64,000 bases of DNA from Kribbella pratensis (GTDB lineage Bacteria; Actinomycetota; Actinomycetes; Propionibacteriales; Kribbellaceae), in assembly GCF_004365355.1 (NCBI RefSeq), contig NZ_SODP01000001.1, positions 3,098,481 through 3,162,480 of the forward strand, written 5' to 3'. Within the stretch, counting starts at the first letter, position 1, and each line of letters begins with the position of its first letter. Of the stretch, positions 16,491 through 25,005 are shown piece after piece. A program made the translations under genes and the position numbers. The notes under the pieces were generated by a model. That model ran no database searches. It was not told the origin of the DNA and saw only the letters and a program-made list of their open reading frames with translations.

Positions 16491-17921
16491 TCACGCTGTG
16501 CGATGCGGGAGCTGAGTCAGAGCCAGCACGTGGTCGGCGGGAGTTCCCCGTCGCGCGACCAGTTCGAGTTTGCGGTCGCTGCGGCGTAGCGCGGCGGCGA
16601 GCACCCGGATGCCTGCGCTGGCGAGGTGTGTCACCCGTGACAGGTCGACAGTGAGCGGTCGGGTCGCGTGGCGCGCCACGTCACGCAGGATGCGGTCGAA
16701 CCCCCGCGCGGTGACGATGTCGATCGGTCCCCCGACCAGAAGCCTCCCGTCGGCGACCGCCGCGGAGAACTCGGCCCGCTCGGCAACGGGCTGTACCTCC
16801 CCCACGAGCCTGCTTGGCGCCTTGGTCAGCGCCGTACGCACGGTCGCCGTCGTACCGTCGGAGGTCCGCTCGACAGTCAGGTCGTCGACCATCGCACCTG
16901 CCAGCGCGAGCCCGTGCCCACGGTCGGCGGCCGGCTCCGCCTCTTTCCACCGACCGCCATCCTGCACCGCTATCGCGAGCTCCCCGCTCGGCGCCAGGTC
17001 GGCCGTCAGCGTGAGTTGACCGGGTGCGCAGTCGTAGTACGCGTGCTCGACGACATTCGCCATCAACTCGATGACCGCGCTCTCCACTCCGATCACCACG
17101 ACCGGTTCCGGCTCCAGAGCGCGCAGCCAAGCGGAGAACTCGTCGCGGAACCGCGCCGCGGTCGCCGGAACAGCCTCGCCGCTCTGCGTCAACGCCACCA
17201 CCGGGGTACGCCGGTGGGCGGCGAGCACCGTGACGTCGTCCGAATGACCGGCCAGCAGCTCGAGTACCTGCTCGGTGACACGCTCAGCAGAGTGCTGCGG
17301 TGCCGCAACGGCTGCGGCAGCGGCGCTCAGCAGATCAGCGGTCGCCTGATCCGGCGTGCTGTGCGGGCGTTCGATGAGTCCGTCCGTGTAGAGCAGCAGC
17401 ACGTCGTCCGGATCGAGACGGTCACGGCGGAGTTGGTAGCCGCCGGGCGCGCCGAGTGGGGTGCCGCCGGACGGTTCGACGTACCGCGAGGTGCCTTCCA
17501 TCGACGCGATCAGGGGCGGCGGGTGACCGGCAGTGCAGTAGGTCAGGTCCCCGGTGGCCGGATCCAGTACGGCGACACACACCGTGGCGGCCTCCGCGCC
17601 CGGCACCCGGCTCGCGAACTTCTCGAGGCGGCTGATCGCGACGGCCGGGTCCGCGCCGTCCAGCAGCGCCATCGACAGCGCGGCGCACAGCCGGCCCGTC
17701 ACCCAGGATGCCCGGGCTCCGTGCCCGACGACGTCGCCGACCAGCAATGCGACCCGGCCGTCCTCGAGAACCACGGAGTCGAACCAGTCGCCCCCAGCGG
17801 TTGCGCCGGGCTCTGCCAGTAGGTAGCGAGCGGACAGGTCGACGCCGGGCAGCACCGGCAACCGAGTCGGCGGCAGCGCCTCCCTCAACCCGCTCGCCGT
17901 CCGCCGGGCCTGCTCGTACAT
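16491..17921 (-). CDS. PP2C/SpoIIE phosphatase - HATPase - STAS fusion (partner-switching regulator)
   Basis: A 476-residue protein. Residues about 25-240 form a PP2C-type SpoIIE/RsbU phosphatase (GGDWFDSV, VGDVVGHG, LLLYTDGLIE, SDDVTVL). Residues about 255-375 form an RsbW-like ATPase (VIELMANVVEHAY, RGHGLALAGAMVDDL). Residues about 380-476 form a STAS domain with the Ser region HLASAGIRVL. Phosphatase, anti-sigma kinase and antagonist modules are thus one chain, with no N-terminal sensor. It probably tunes a stress sigma factor. A GGAGGAGG ribosome site precedes the ATG at 17921. It is divergent from a GAF-ANTAR gene. Confidence 0.9.
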   Translation of the reverse strand: MYEQARRTASGLREALPPTRLPVLPGVDLSARYLLAEPGATAGGDWFDSVVLEDGRVALLVGDVVGHGARASWVTGRLCAALSMALLDGADPAVAISRLEKFASRVPGAEAATVCVAVLDPATGDLTYCTAGHPPPLIASMEGTSRYVEPSGGTPLGAPGGYQLRRDRLDPDDVLLLYTDGLIERPHSTPDQATADLLSAAAAAVAAPQHSAERVTEQVLELLAGHSDDVTVLAAHRRTPVVALTQSGEAVPATAARFRDEFSAWLRALEPEPVVVIGVESAVIELMANVVEHAYYDCAPGQLTLTADLAPSGELAIAVQDGGRWKEAEPAADRGHGLALAGAMVDDLTVERTSDGTTATVRTALTKAPSRLVGEVQPVAERAEFSAAVADGRLLVGGPIDIVTARGFDRILRDVARHATRPLTVDLSRVTHLASAGIRVLAAALRRSDRKLELVARRGTPADHVLALTQLPHRTA

Positions 17922-18038
17922 CCCCGACCTCCTCCGCGAACCACCTCGGGCTGAGACCTCCCTGTGCCCACTTCCGTCCGGTCAACGCACCCGCGGCGGA
18001 ATTGGCATACGCGTCGCCTCGTGACAGGTGAGGCTGAG

Positions 18039-18767
18039 GTGCATGATGGAGAGGTGGATGAGCTCGAATCTCGGTCCGCGCTACGCGACCCGGACCAAGT
18101 CGCGGCGACCTTCGCCCGGCTTGCGCTGGAGATGCACGACGCGGACGGTGTGGAGGAGACGGTTGAGACGGTTGTGGAGTTCGCTCTGCAGGCCGTCGAC
18201 TGTCAGTACGCCGGAGTCGCGCTCTATGCCAGAGGCGGGAACCCGGAGGTTCCGGCGGCGACCGACCCGACCGTGGCCGAGATCTACCGGTTCCAGATGG
18301 ACGGCGAGGCCGGTCCGCTGGTCGAGTGCATGCGCACCCAGACGACTGTCATGGTGCCCGACACCACGTCCGAGCCGCGCTGGCCGGAGTGGGCCAAGAA
18401 GGTCCTCGAGCTGGGAGTCCGGAGCGTTCTCGACGTGCCGCTGCGGACTGCCGCGGGCACCGTCGGCGTGCTTGGCCTGTACAGCGTCGAGCCGGATGCG
18501 TTCGGGCCGGACGCGGAGGCGATCGCCCACATCCTGGCCCGGCACGCGTCCGTCGCCGTCGCGACCGCCCGCCGCGAGCAGAACCTCAACCTCGCGGTCG
18601 ACGCCCGTAAGCTCGTCGGCCAGGCGATGGGCATCCTGATGGAGCGCTACGGCCTCGACGCCGACCGGGCCTTCCTCGTCCTCAAGCGCTACTCCCAGCA
18701 GACCAACACCAAACTCCACGACGTCGCCCGCGAACTCATCGACACCCGAAGTCTCCCTCGATCCTGA
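18039..18767 (+). CDS. GAF-ANTAR RNA-binding regulator (copy 1)
   Basis: A 242-residue two-domain protein. The GAF sensor lies at about 30-178 and the three-helix ANTAR domain at about 183-238 (RKLVGQAMGILMERYGLDADRAF split across helices). ANTAR domains bind paired RNA hairpins and prevent transcription termination. The GTG at 18039 is chosen because AGGTGAGG lies 5 nt upstream; GTG at 18054 is possible. It is divergent from the PP2C-HATPase-STAS gene and closely similar to the ANTAR gene at 46653-47372. Confidence 0.85.
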   Translation: MHDGEVDELESRSALRDPDQVAATFARLALEMHDADGVEETVETVVEFALQAVDCQYAGVALYARGGNPEVPAATDPTVAEIYRFQMDGEAGPLVECMRTQTTVMVPDTTSEPRWPEWAKKVLELGVRSVLDVPLRTAAGTVGVLGLYSVEPDAFGPDAEAIAHILARHASVAVATARREQNLNLAVDARKLVGQAMGILMERYGLDADRAFLVLKRYSQQTNTKLHDVARELIDTRSLPRS

Positions 18768-18780
18768 CCACCGGCCCGTT

Positions 18781-18786
18781 TAGGCT
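18781..18786 (+). promoter_or_regulatory. -10 element of leaderless promoter for MerR gene
   Basis: TAGGCT, 6 nt upstream of the ATG at 18793, without a Shine-Dalgarno sequence. Confidence 0.45.
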
Positions 18787-18792
18787 CGGGAC

Positions 18793-19155
18793 ATGACGAC
18801 ATACGGTCCGGCAGAGGCGGCTGAGCGGTCCGGGTTCAGCATCGACACGTTGCGCTACTACGAGCGCGAGGGCATCCTGCCGCCGGTGGCGCGCAACTCG
18901 GGCGGCCGACGGCAGTACTCCGACGACGACCTCGCCATGCTCGACTTCCTGCGCTGCCTGCGCGACACCGGAATGCCGATCGAGCGCCTGCGCCGCTACG
19001 GCGAACTCGCCCGCTCGGACGAGACCATGCCCGAACGCCTCGCCCTGATCGAGGAACACGCCAAGGTCGTAGAAACTCGAATCGCCGAACTGGAATCCCA
19101 ACGCACCCGCCTCGAGGAAAAAGCAGCCTGGTACCGCGAGCAACTCGACAAGTAA
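18793..19155 (+). CDS. MerR-family transcriptional regulator
   Basis: A 120-residue MerR protein. The winged helix-turn-helix reads FSIDTLRYYEREGILPPVAR at residues about 15-34. A dimerisation coiled coil from about 80 to the end (EEHAKVVETRIAELESQRTRLEEK) follows. There is no Cys-rich metal loop, so it is of the small-molecule or stress type. Regulators of this type are often next to aldo/keto reductases. Here the reductase with a MerR-type promoter dyad lies at 21509, with the DUF222-HNH gene in between. Confidence 0.9.
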   Translation: MTTYGPAEAAERSGFSIDTLRYYEREGILPPVARNSGGRRQYSDDDLAMLDFLRCLRDTGMPIERLRRYGELARSDETMPERLALIEEHAKVVETRIAELESQRTRLEEKAAWYREQLDK

Positions 19156-19381
19156 CCCGCAGACCAAGAAAACAAGAGATTTAGAGTACTGGCCAGCTTC
19201 GGTGACCGCCCGTGGCGCAACCCACCTGCCTCCCCTCGGCTTGTACGGCACGCAGAGCAAGAACGATCGCTCCGGGATTCGGCCGGAGGGACCCGATCGC
19301 GGCGGTGAGATATGCGCGCGTTCGCCTTGAAATAAGGGGATTCGCCGGGCGGGCCAATTTGGCAGACGACAGTCGAACAGC

Positions 19382-19402
19382 TAGAATCGAACACATGTTC
19401 GA
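19382..19402 (+). promoter_or_regulatory. LexA-type SOS box overlapping a leaderless promoter and start codon
   Basis: TCGAACACATGTTCGA at 19387-19402 matches the actinobacterial LexA consensus TCGAAC-N4-GTTCGA perfectly. The start codon ATG (19395-19397) lies inside it. A -10 hexamer TAGAAT at 19382-19387 is 7 nt before the ATG. LexA bound here would block both promoter and start site, giving DNA-damage induction. Confidence 0.8.
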
Positions 19403-21425
19403 GACTGTTCTGAGTGAGCTCTCCACGGCCGACCTGCTCGAGTCGGCCGCCGAGCACCGCGCGATGGCCAACCGGGCCGACGCGCGACTGCTCGAGCACG
19501 CCCAGATCTACGCCGACCGGTTCCACCCGTCGGTCTGCGGCATCCGGCCTGGTCGCCGCTCTGCCGACGGCCGCGAGGGCGCCGTGGTGCTGGGCGGCGA
19601 GGGCTGCCCGGAGATCGCCGAGTTCGCCATCGCCGAGTTCGGCGTCATGCTCGGGATCTCGCCGATGGTGGCACGCCAGTTCCTCGGCGAGGCGCTGGCA
19701 CTGCGCCACCGGTTCCCGTTCACCTGGGCCCGCGTACTCGCTGGTGACGCCACCCCCTGGAAGGCGCGCCAGCTCGCCTCACTGTGCCTGAAGCTGTCCG
19801 AAGATGCCGCCCGGTACGTCGATCGTCGCGTCGCGCCGTTGATCGACGCCATCACGCCGTACCGGCTGGACAGGATCATCCGCGCCGCCAAAACCCACGC
19901 CGACCCCGACCTCGCCCGCAACGAAGCCACCGAAGCCGCAGGCGAGCGCGGCGTCTTCATCGGCCGCAGCGACCACCACGGCAACAAAACCATCTACGCC
20001 AAAGCCCCCGCCGCCGCCGTCATCCGCCACGACGCCACCATCACCGCCATCGCCCAAGCCCTCAAAACCATCGGCGACACCCGCCACCTCCAACACCGCC
20101 GAGCCGACGCCATCGGCATCATCGCCGACCCCCGCTTCACCCAAGAACTCCTCACCCAAGCCCACCACCACCCCACCCCAACCGCCCCCACAAACACATC
20201 CACAACGACGTCCAAAGCCACGTCCACAACCACCGCGCCCTGCCCCGCCCACACCACAGGCTCGGCTTCAAGCCCCAGCCGGCAACCAGCGAACACGACG
20301 ACCTCCGAAGCGGCGCTTGGCTTGCGTCCAGTGGATGGAGCCTCGCAATCAGCCACCGGCACACGATCGCCCGCGACAGGCCGCGCGTCCAGCCCACGCG
20401 ACATGGCGGTGCGCTCCAGTGCGTCCGGCCCACGCGACGCGGCGACAGGCCCCAGCACCCGATCCGCAGCAGCTGACCCGCAGGCCGGCGTCGACACGCG
20501 ACCGGCTGCAGGCCGCGACGCCTTCGGCCCACGGAACCGCTCGAGCGACACCCCGTATACGTCGGCGGACCCGGCTCACGCCGACACAGCGGCGTCCCCG
20601 GCGAGCCCGTCGTACGACCGCGCGGATGGCGATGGCGCCTACCTGGCTGATCCGGCCGCTGAGCCGGTCGAGCTGCAGGATCCCCCGTTGGCCGACGAGG
20701 TCGGGCCATACGATCCCGATCCGCCGAGTGACCCGTTCGACAGCCGGCCGATCGAGTACATCCCAGGCCCGCGCAGCGAGCCCGACGAGGGCGGGCCACT
20801 GGACGGTGCCGCCCAGCGGGCGCTCGACACACGCCTCGCGCAAATCAAACGCGACGCCTACGCGAACCCTGCCAACGCTGCGAGCCTGGCGAGCTCCGGG
20901 AACACGGGCGGACAGGTACGTCCTGGGCAGACCGAGGTCTTCGTGCACCTCACGGACCTCACGCTTGCCACCGGCAACGGAGTACTCCGTGCCGAGGGGA
21001 TCGGTCCGTTGCTGGCCGATCAGCTGACCGAGCTGGTGGGCCACGCGCCGTACACCGTCAAGCCCGTCATCGACCTCAACGATGCAGTGAGCGCGGACGC
21101 CTACGAGATCCCGACCCGGATCCGCGAACGCGTAAGACTCACGCACCCAGTCGAGCTGTTCCCGTACGGCACCCGCGAGACCCATCGGACCATCGACCTC
21201 GACCACATCCAGCCCTACGATCCGTACGGCCCGATCGGTCAGACCAGCACCCGGAACCTCGCGCCGCTCAGCCGGTTCGCCCACCGGGTGAAGACCCACG
21301 CCCGCGGTTGGAACGTCCGTCGTGTCGACGTGAAGACCGTGGAATGGACCACGCCCCACGGCTTCAGGTTCGAGGTCGGCCCCACCGGCACACATCGCCT
21401 GCATAACCCCACGCCCGACAGCTGA
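19395..21425 (+). CDS. DUF222 / HNH endonuclease-domain protein (REP13E12 type)
   Basis: A 676-residue protein. Residues about 1-240 form the DUF222 domain (EFAIAEFGVMLGISPMVARQ, RHRFPFTWARVLAGDATPWK). A long Ser/Thr/Ala/Pro-rich, disordered-looking linker follows to about residue 480. The C-terminal HNH domain reads DLDHIQPYDPYGPIGQTSTR, then NLAPLSRFAHRVKTH. The structural Cys pair common in HNH nucleases is absent (ELFPYGTRETH instead), so metal binding or stability may differ. The ATG at 19395 lies inside a perfect LexA box. Family members in mycobacteria are DNA-damage inducible and often multicopy. Confidence 0.88.
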   Translation: MFETVLSELSTADLLESAAEHRAMANRADARLLEHAQIYADRFHPSVCGIRPGRRSADGREGAVVLGGEGCPEIAEFAIAEFGVMLGISPMVARQFLGEALALRHRFPFTWARVLAGDATPWKARQLASLCLKLSEDAARYVDRRVAPLIDAITPYRLDRIIRAAKTHADPDLARNEATEAAGERGVFIGRSDHHGNKTIYAKAPAAAVIRHDATITAIAQALKTIGDTRHLQHRRADAIGIIADPRFTQELLTQAHHHPTPTAPTNTSTTTSKATSTTTAPCPAHTTGSASSPSRQPANTTTSEAALGLRPVDGASQSATGTRSPATGRASSPRDMAVRSSASGPRDAATGPSTRSAAADPQAGVDTRPAAGRDAFGPRNRSSDTPYTSADPAHADTAASPASPSYDRADGDGAYLADPAAEPVELQDPPLADEVGPYDPDPPSDPFDSRPIEYIPGPRSEPDEGGPLDGAAQRALDTRLAQIKRDAYANPANAASLASSGNTGGQVRPGQTEVFVHLTDLTLATGNGVLRAEGIGPLLADQLTELVGHAPYTVKPVIDLNDAVSADAYEIPTRIRERVRLTHPVELFPYGTRETHRTIDLDHIQPYDPYGPIGQTSTRNLAPLSRFAHRVKTHARGWNVRRVDVKTVEWTTPHGFRFEVGPTGTHRLHNPTPDS

Positions 21426-21470
21426 CCTGAGCTAGGTCCAGGCGTCCCTTGCGCCGGCCACTGGGTGGGC

Positions 21471-21493
21471 TTGACCTGGTGTGCGCTCCAGGT
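21471..21493 (+). promoter_or_regulatory. MerR-type dyad promoter of the aldo/keto reductase gene
   Basis: A TTGACC -35 box (21471-21476) runs into the inverted repeat ACCTGG-N8-CCAGGT (21474-21493). MerR-family operators sit exactly in the lengthened spacer of such promoters. The expected -10 about 19 bp downstream is weak, as usual for MerR-activated promoters. The MerR gene at 18793 is the nearest candidate regulator. Confidence 0.6.
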
Positions 21494-21508
21494 TGGATCG
21501 TCTTCGGT

Positions 21509-22450
21509 ATGACAGCTCTTACTTCACCGTTGGTGCTCGGCGCGATGATGTTCGGTACGGCGATCGACGAGGACACGTCGTTCGCGTTGCTCGACCGGTT
21601 CGTCGAGCGCGGCGGGGTCTGGATCGACACCGCCGACTGCTACGCGTTCTGGGCCAGTGACGACGGGCGCGGCGGCGCCAGCGAGCGGGTACTCGGCCGA
21701 TGGCTGGCCGCGCGCCCCGGCGTACGCGACCGGATCCGGATCGCCACCAAGGTCGGTGCGGAACCGCTCTGGGCCGGTTCGTGGCCGGAGCAGCGCTCGG
21801 GTCTGAGCCGCCGGGCGATCCACGACGCGTTCGCCGGCAGCCTCGACCGACTCGGCATCGAGCACGTCGACCTGCTGTGGCTCCACCAGGAGGACCGCCG
21901 TACGCCGATCGAGGAAACCGCCGACGCCGTTGCCGAACTCAACCGAACCGGGCAGGTACGACGTGTCGGCGCGTCGAACCACCCGGCCTGGCGCATCGAA
22001 CGCGCCCGCCAACACGCCCTGTCGAAGGGGTTCGCGCCGATCGACGCGCTCCAACTGAGCGCCACCTACCTGCGGGTCCGCCCCGGCACGCTGCCGGAGG
22101 CGACGGCACACCCGTTCGGGCAGCTCAGCGAGGAACAGCTGGACCACGCACGCGAACACCGGATGGAGGTCTGGGCCTACACGCCGCTCCTGTCCGGCGC
22201 GTACGACAACCCGGACAAGCAGATCCCGGAGGTGTACGACCACGTGGGTAACACCCGCCGCCTCGCCGCCCTGGATGACGTCGCCGAGCAGACCGGCGCC
22301 ACCCGCGGCCAGGTCGTCCTCGCGTGGCTGGTTGCCCAAGGCATCCGCCCGATGCTCGGCGGCAGCAAGCTCCACCAGCTCGAATCGGCCCTCGACGGCG
22401 TCGCCCTGAGCCTCACCGAGGACCAGCTCAAGCAGCTCGACGTCCGCTAG
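21509..22450 (+). CDS. Aldo/keto reductase
   Basis: A 313-residue (beta/alpha)8 NADPH-dependent oxidoreductase. Catalytic residues are visible: Asp and Tyr in GVWIDTADCYAFW, Lys in IRIATKVGAE and His in LLWLHQED. The NADP-binding end is GIRPMLGGSKLHQLESAL. It reduces aldehydes or ketones, probably in detoxification, given its MerR-type promoter. The ATG at 21509 is chosen by homology (LTSPLVLGAMMFGT). Its stop overlaps the convergent MarR stop by 4 nt. Confidence 0.9.
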   Translation: MTALTSPLVLGAMMFGTAIDEDTSFALLDRFVERGGVWIDTADCYAFWASDDGRGGASERVLGRWLAARPGVRDRIRIATKVGAEPLWAGSWPEQRSGLSRRAIHDAFAGSLDRLGIEHVDLLWLHQEDRRTPIEETADAVAELNRTGQVRRVGASNHPAWRIERARQHALSKGFAPIDALQLSATYLRVRPGTLPEATAHPFGQLSEEQLDHAREHRMEVWAYTPLLSGAYDNPDKQIPEVYDHVGNTRRLAALDDVAEQTGATRGQVVLAWLVAQGIRPMLGGSKLHQLESALDGVALSLTEDQLKQLDVR

Positions 22451-22881
22451 CGGTTCGCACGCAGGCTCTGGGCCAGATCGTCGAGGGCCGGGAGGGCGTC
22501 GATGATCGTCCGGGCGGACGCCTCCGGCAACTGGTCGAGGCAGGCACCCAGGGCCTCCGTGCGGAGCAGCTTCACGCGTTCGTGCAGCCGGCGGCCGGCG
22601 TCGGTGGCTTCGACGCGGACCGCGCGCAGGTCGTCCGGGTTCGGGTCGCGCTGGATCAGCCCGAGCTCGGTCAGCCGGCCGACCACCCGGGACAACATGG
22701 TCGGATTGAGCCCCTCGAGCTGAGCCAGTTCGGTCAGCCCGAGCGGGCCACGGAACGTGATCAGGCCGAGAACGGACGCCTGGGTCGGCGTCAGGCCCTC
22801 GTCGGTCGCCGTGGCGTTGAGCTCCCGCGCCAGCTTGGAGATCACGCCACGAAGCTTGCTCAACGTCTCGGTGTCAGTCAT
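22447..22881 (-). CDS. MarR-family transcriptional regulator
   Basis: A 144-residue MarR winged-helix repressor (LTELAQLEGLNPTMLSRVVG recognition region, then the wing QRDPNPDDLRAVRV). It is divergent from the MFS exporter at 22928 with an imperfect 20-bp palindrome between them. That layout is the usual repressor/efflux pair in which a ligand releases both promoters. Confidence 0.92.
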   Translation of the reverse strand: MTDTETLSKLRGVISKLARELNATATDEGLTPTQASVLGLITFRGPLGLTELAQLEGLNPTMLSRVVGRLTELGLIQRDPNPDDLRAVRVEATDAGRRLHERVKLLRTEALGACLDQLPEASARTIIDALPALDDLAQSLRANR

Positions 22882-22892
22882 GTCACCCCTTT

Positions 22893-22912
22893 ATTGCCTG
22901 CCAGCAAGCAAT
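22893..22912. promoter_or_regulatory. Palindromic MarR operator
   Basis: ATTGCCTGCCAGCAAGCAAT reads nearly the same on the opposite strand, with four mismatched positions. It is centred between the divergent MarR and MFS start codons, 11 nt upstream of the MarR start. Confidence 0.6.
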
Positions 22913-22913
22913 G

Positions 22914-22919
22914 TAGTCT
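22914..22919 (+). promoter_or_regulatory. -10 element for MFS gene
   Basis: TAGTCT, 8 nt upstream of the ATG at 22928 and directly beside the MarR palindrome. No Shine-Dalgarno is seen. Confidence 0.4.
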
Positions 22920-22927
22920 GTTCATCG

Positions 22928-24340
22928 ATGGAACCGTCGAGTTCACCACCGGCGATCACCGAGCCGGCCGCAGCTGGGTCAGGCGAGCCACTGGCCCACC
23001 GGCGGCTCGTCTTCGGCATCGTCGCGATCGCCCTGCTGATGGCATCGATCGATCAGACCATAGTGGCGACGGCGCTGAATGCAATCCGCGGCGACCTGAA
23101 GGCCGAGTTGACCTGGAGCGGCTGGACGATCACCGTCTACGCCCTCGGCCAGATCATCGTGATGCCGCTGGCCGGCCGGCTCGGCGACCAGTTCGGGCGG
23201 AAGAAGATCTTCCTCGGCGCGGCAGCGCTGTTCACGGTCGCCTCGTTGTGCTGCAGTCTCGCGGACAACATCTACCTGCTGGTGGTGTTCCGCGCGTTCC
23301 AGGCGATCGGCGGCGGCGCGTTCATGCCGACCGCGACCGGCATCGTCGCCGAACAGTTCGGCCGCGACCGGGACCGCGCGATCGGGATGTTCACCTCGAT
23401 CTTCCCGATCGGCGGCATCATCGGCCCGATCATCGGCGGCATCATCGTCACGTACTGGTCCTGGCGCGAGATCTTCGTCGTCAACATCCCGATCGGTCTG
23501 CTGCTGATCGTCCTGGGCCTGCGGTTCATCCCGAGCAGCGTCCCGAAGGCGACCTCCCGCATCGACGGGACCGGCGCCTTCCTGCTCGCGGTGACGATGC
23601 TCTTCGGCATGTACGGGATCAGTTCGCTGGGCAGCGCCGGCGCGGAGCCCACCGATCCGCTGTTCATCGTGGCGATGCTGATCGCGCTCGTGCTCGGCTT
23701 CCTGTTCGTCCGGCACGCGAACCGGTACGCGACGCCGTTCATCCCGATCAGCCTCTTGCGCGGACGCGGTTTCGGCGCGATGAACACGATCAACTTCCTC
23801 TTCGGCGCCGCCATGCTGGGCTTCGGCGCACTCGTGCCCCTGTACGCCGAATCGCGGTACGGCATCCCGCCGCTCCAGGCCGGAACGTTGCTCACGGCAA
23901 GGGCAGTCGGGATGATCTGCGTCGCGGGGCTCGCGGTGTTCGCACTCCGCCGGACCGGCTACCGGGCCCCGATGATCGGCGGCTTCGTGCTGGTCGCGGG
24001 CGGGATGACGCTGATGTCGCTCGCCCCGCACGGCCTCACGCCGTACGCCTGGCTGGCGATGGCGGCGGGCATCACCGGCATCGGCATGGGCCTGTCCATC
24101 CCCGCCTCCAACAACGCCAGCCTGCAACTCGCCCCCGACCAGATCTCCGCGATCGCCGGCCTCCGCGGCATGTTCCGTCAGTCCGGCGGAATCGTCGCCG
24201 TCTCCGTCACCACCGCGATTCTCAACCACGCCACCGACGCCGGCACCACCCAGGCCCACAGCTTCGTGGTCTTCGCCGCCATCCTCCTCCTGATGATCCC
24301 CATCACCTTCCTGGTCCCCGACCACCGCGGCACCTGGTGA
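22928..24340 (+). CDS. MFS drug/proton antiporter, DHA2 (EmrB/QacA) family
   Basis: A 470-residue membrane protein with about 14 hydrophobic helices. The DHA2 signature MASIDQTIVATAL is in TM1, and motif A, GRLGDQFGRKK, lies between TM2 and TM3. Motif C-like glycines occur in TM5 (IGGIIGPIIGG). It is an exporter of hydrophobic drugs or toxic metabolites. It is divergent from a MarR repressor and shares its operator. Its last 38 bases overlap the broken hydrolase gene on the other strand. Confidence 0.9.
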   Translation: MEPSSSPPAITEPAAAGSGEPLAHRRLVFGIVAIALLMASIDQTIVATALNAIRGDLKAELTWSGWTITVYALGQIIVMPLAGRLGDQFGRKKIFLGAAALFTVASLCCSLADNIYLLVVFRAFQAIGGGAFMPTATGIVAEQFGRDRDRAIGMFTSIFPIGGIIGPIIGGIIVTYWSWREIFVVNIPIGLLLIVLGLRFIPSSVPKATSRIDGTGAFLLAVTMLFGMYGISSLGSAGAEPTDPLFIVAMLIALVLGFLFVRHANRYATPFIPISLLRGRGFGAMNTINFLFGAAMLGFGALVPLYAESRYGIPPLQAGTLLTARAVGMICVAGLAVFALRRTGYRAPMIGGFVLVAGGMTLMSLAPHGLTPYAWLAMAAGITGIGMGLSIPASNNASLQLAPDQISAIAGLRGMFRQSGGIVAVSVTTAILNHATDAGTTQAHSFVVFAAILLLMIPITFLVPDHRGTW

Positions 24341-25005
24341 AGTCCAGGATCAGCCGGATCAGCTCCTCGGGCTGATCTTCCGGGATGAAGGAGTAGGAGT
24401 CCGGGACGGTGACCAACGTCGCATCAGGCAAGGTTGTCGCCAGGCGTTCGAACAGCCGGCGCGCAAAGATGCGGTCGTCGGCGGCCTGGACGAGCAGGAC
24501 CGGCTTGTCGAACTCGGTCAGCACCTCGGCCGCCGCGAGGGTGTAGCTGCTGTCGACGCTCGCGATGACGGCTGCCGAGCCACATCGCGCCGGGCAGGCG
24601 GGCCAGCTTGGGGAGCTTGTCGAACGGGGGTGGGAAGAAGTCCTCGAAGGCGTCGCACGGCGTGAGTACCACGCGGCCGATCCGCTCGGGGTGGTTGGCC
24701 ATCAGGATCTGGGTGAGAGCGCCACCGGTGTCGTTGGCGACGATGGTGACATCGGTGAGGTCGAGCTCCGTCAGGAAGTCCGCGATCAGCTTGGCGACTC
24801 CGGGCGGCGTGAGGTCGGCGTCAGGTGCCATCGGCAACTGGTGTGCACCGAGCGGCCAGTTCGGCGCGATGCAGCGGACGCCGGCCTTGGCGACCTCCGG
24901 CACGACCTTCCGCCAGAGGTTCGCGTTGACCAGCAGGCCGTGGACAAAAACGACGGCCGGTCCGGTGCCGGTTTCCGTGTAGGTCACACCGACGGCGGTC
25001 CTCAC
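24303..25005 (-). pseudogene. Alpha/beta hydrolase, frameshifted with internal deletion
   Basis: The first frame starts at GTG 25005 and encodes a normal hydrolase N-terminus: FVHGLLVNANLWRK oxyanion region and ANDTGGALTQ elbow with an Asp nucleophile. It loses homology after GAMWLGS near 24575. The typical C-terminus (LTEFDKPVLLVQAADDRIFA, with the acid Asp) continues in another frame down to 24303. About 50-60 residues of the lid expected between the two parts are missing. I infer a deletion that also shifted the frame. The GTGA overlap with the patatin gene shows the gene was once in that operon. Confidence 0.75.

Noticed and set aside
22979..24325. 448-codon open frame on the minus strand opposite the MFS gene
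   Set aside because: It has no recognisable domain and is rich in His/Asp/Arg, as expected for the antisense of a hydrophobic membrane protein in GC-rich DNA.
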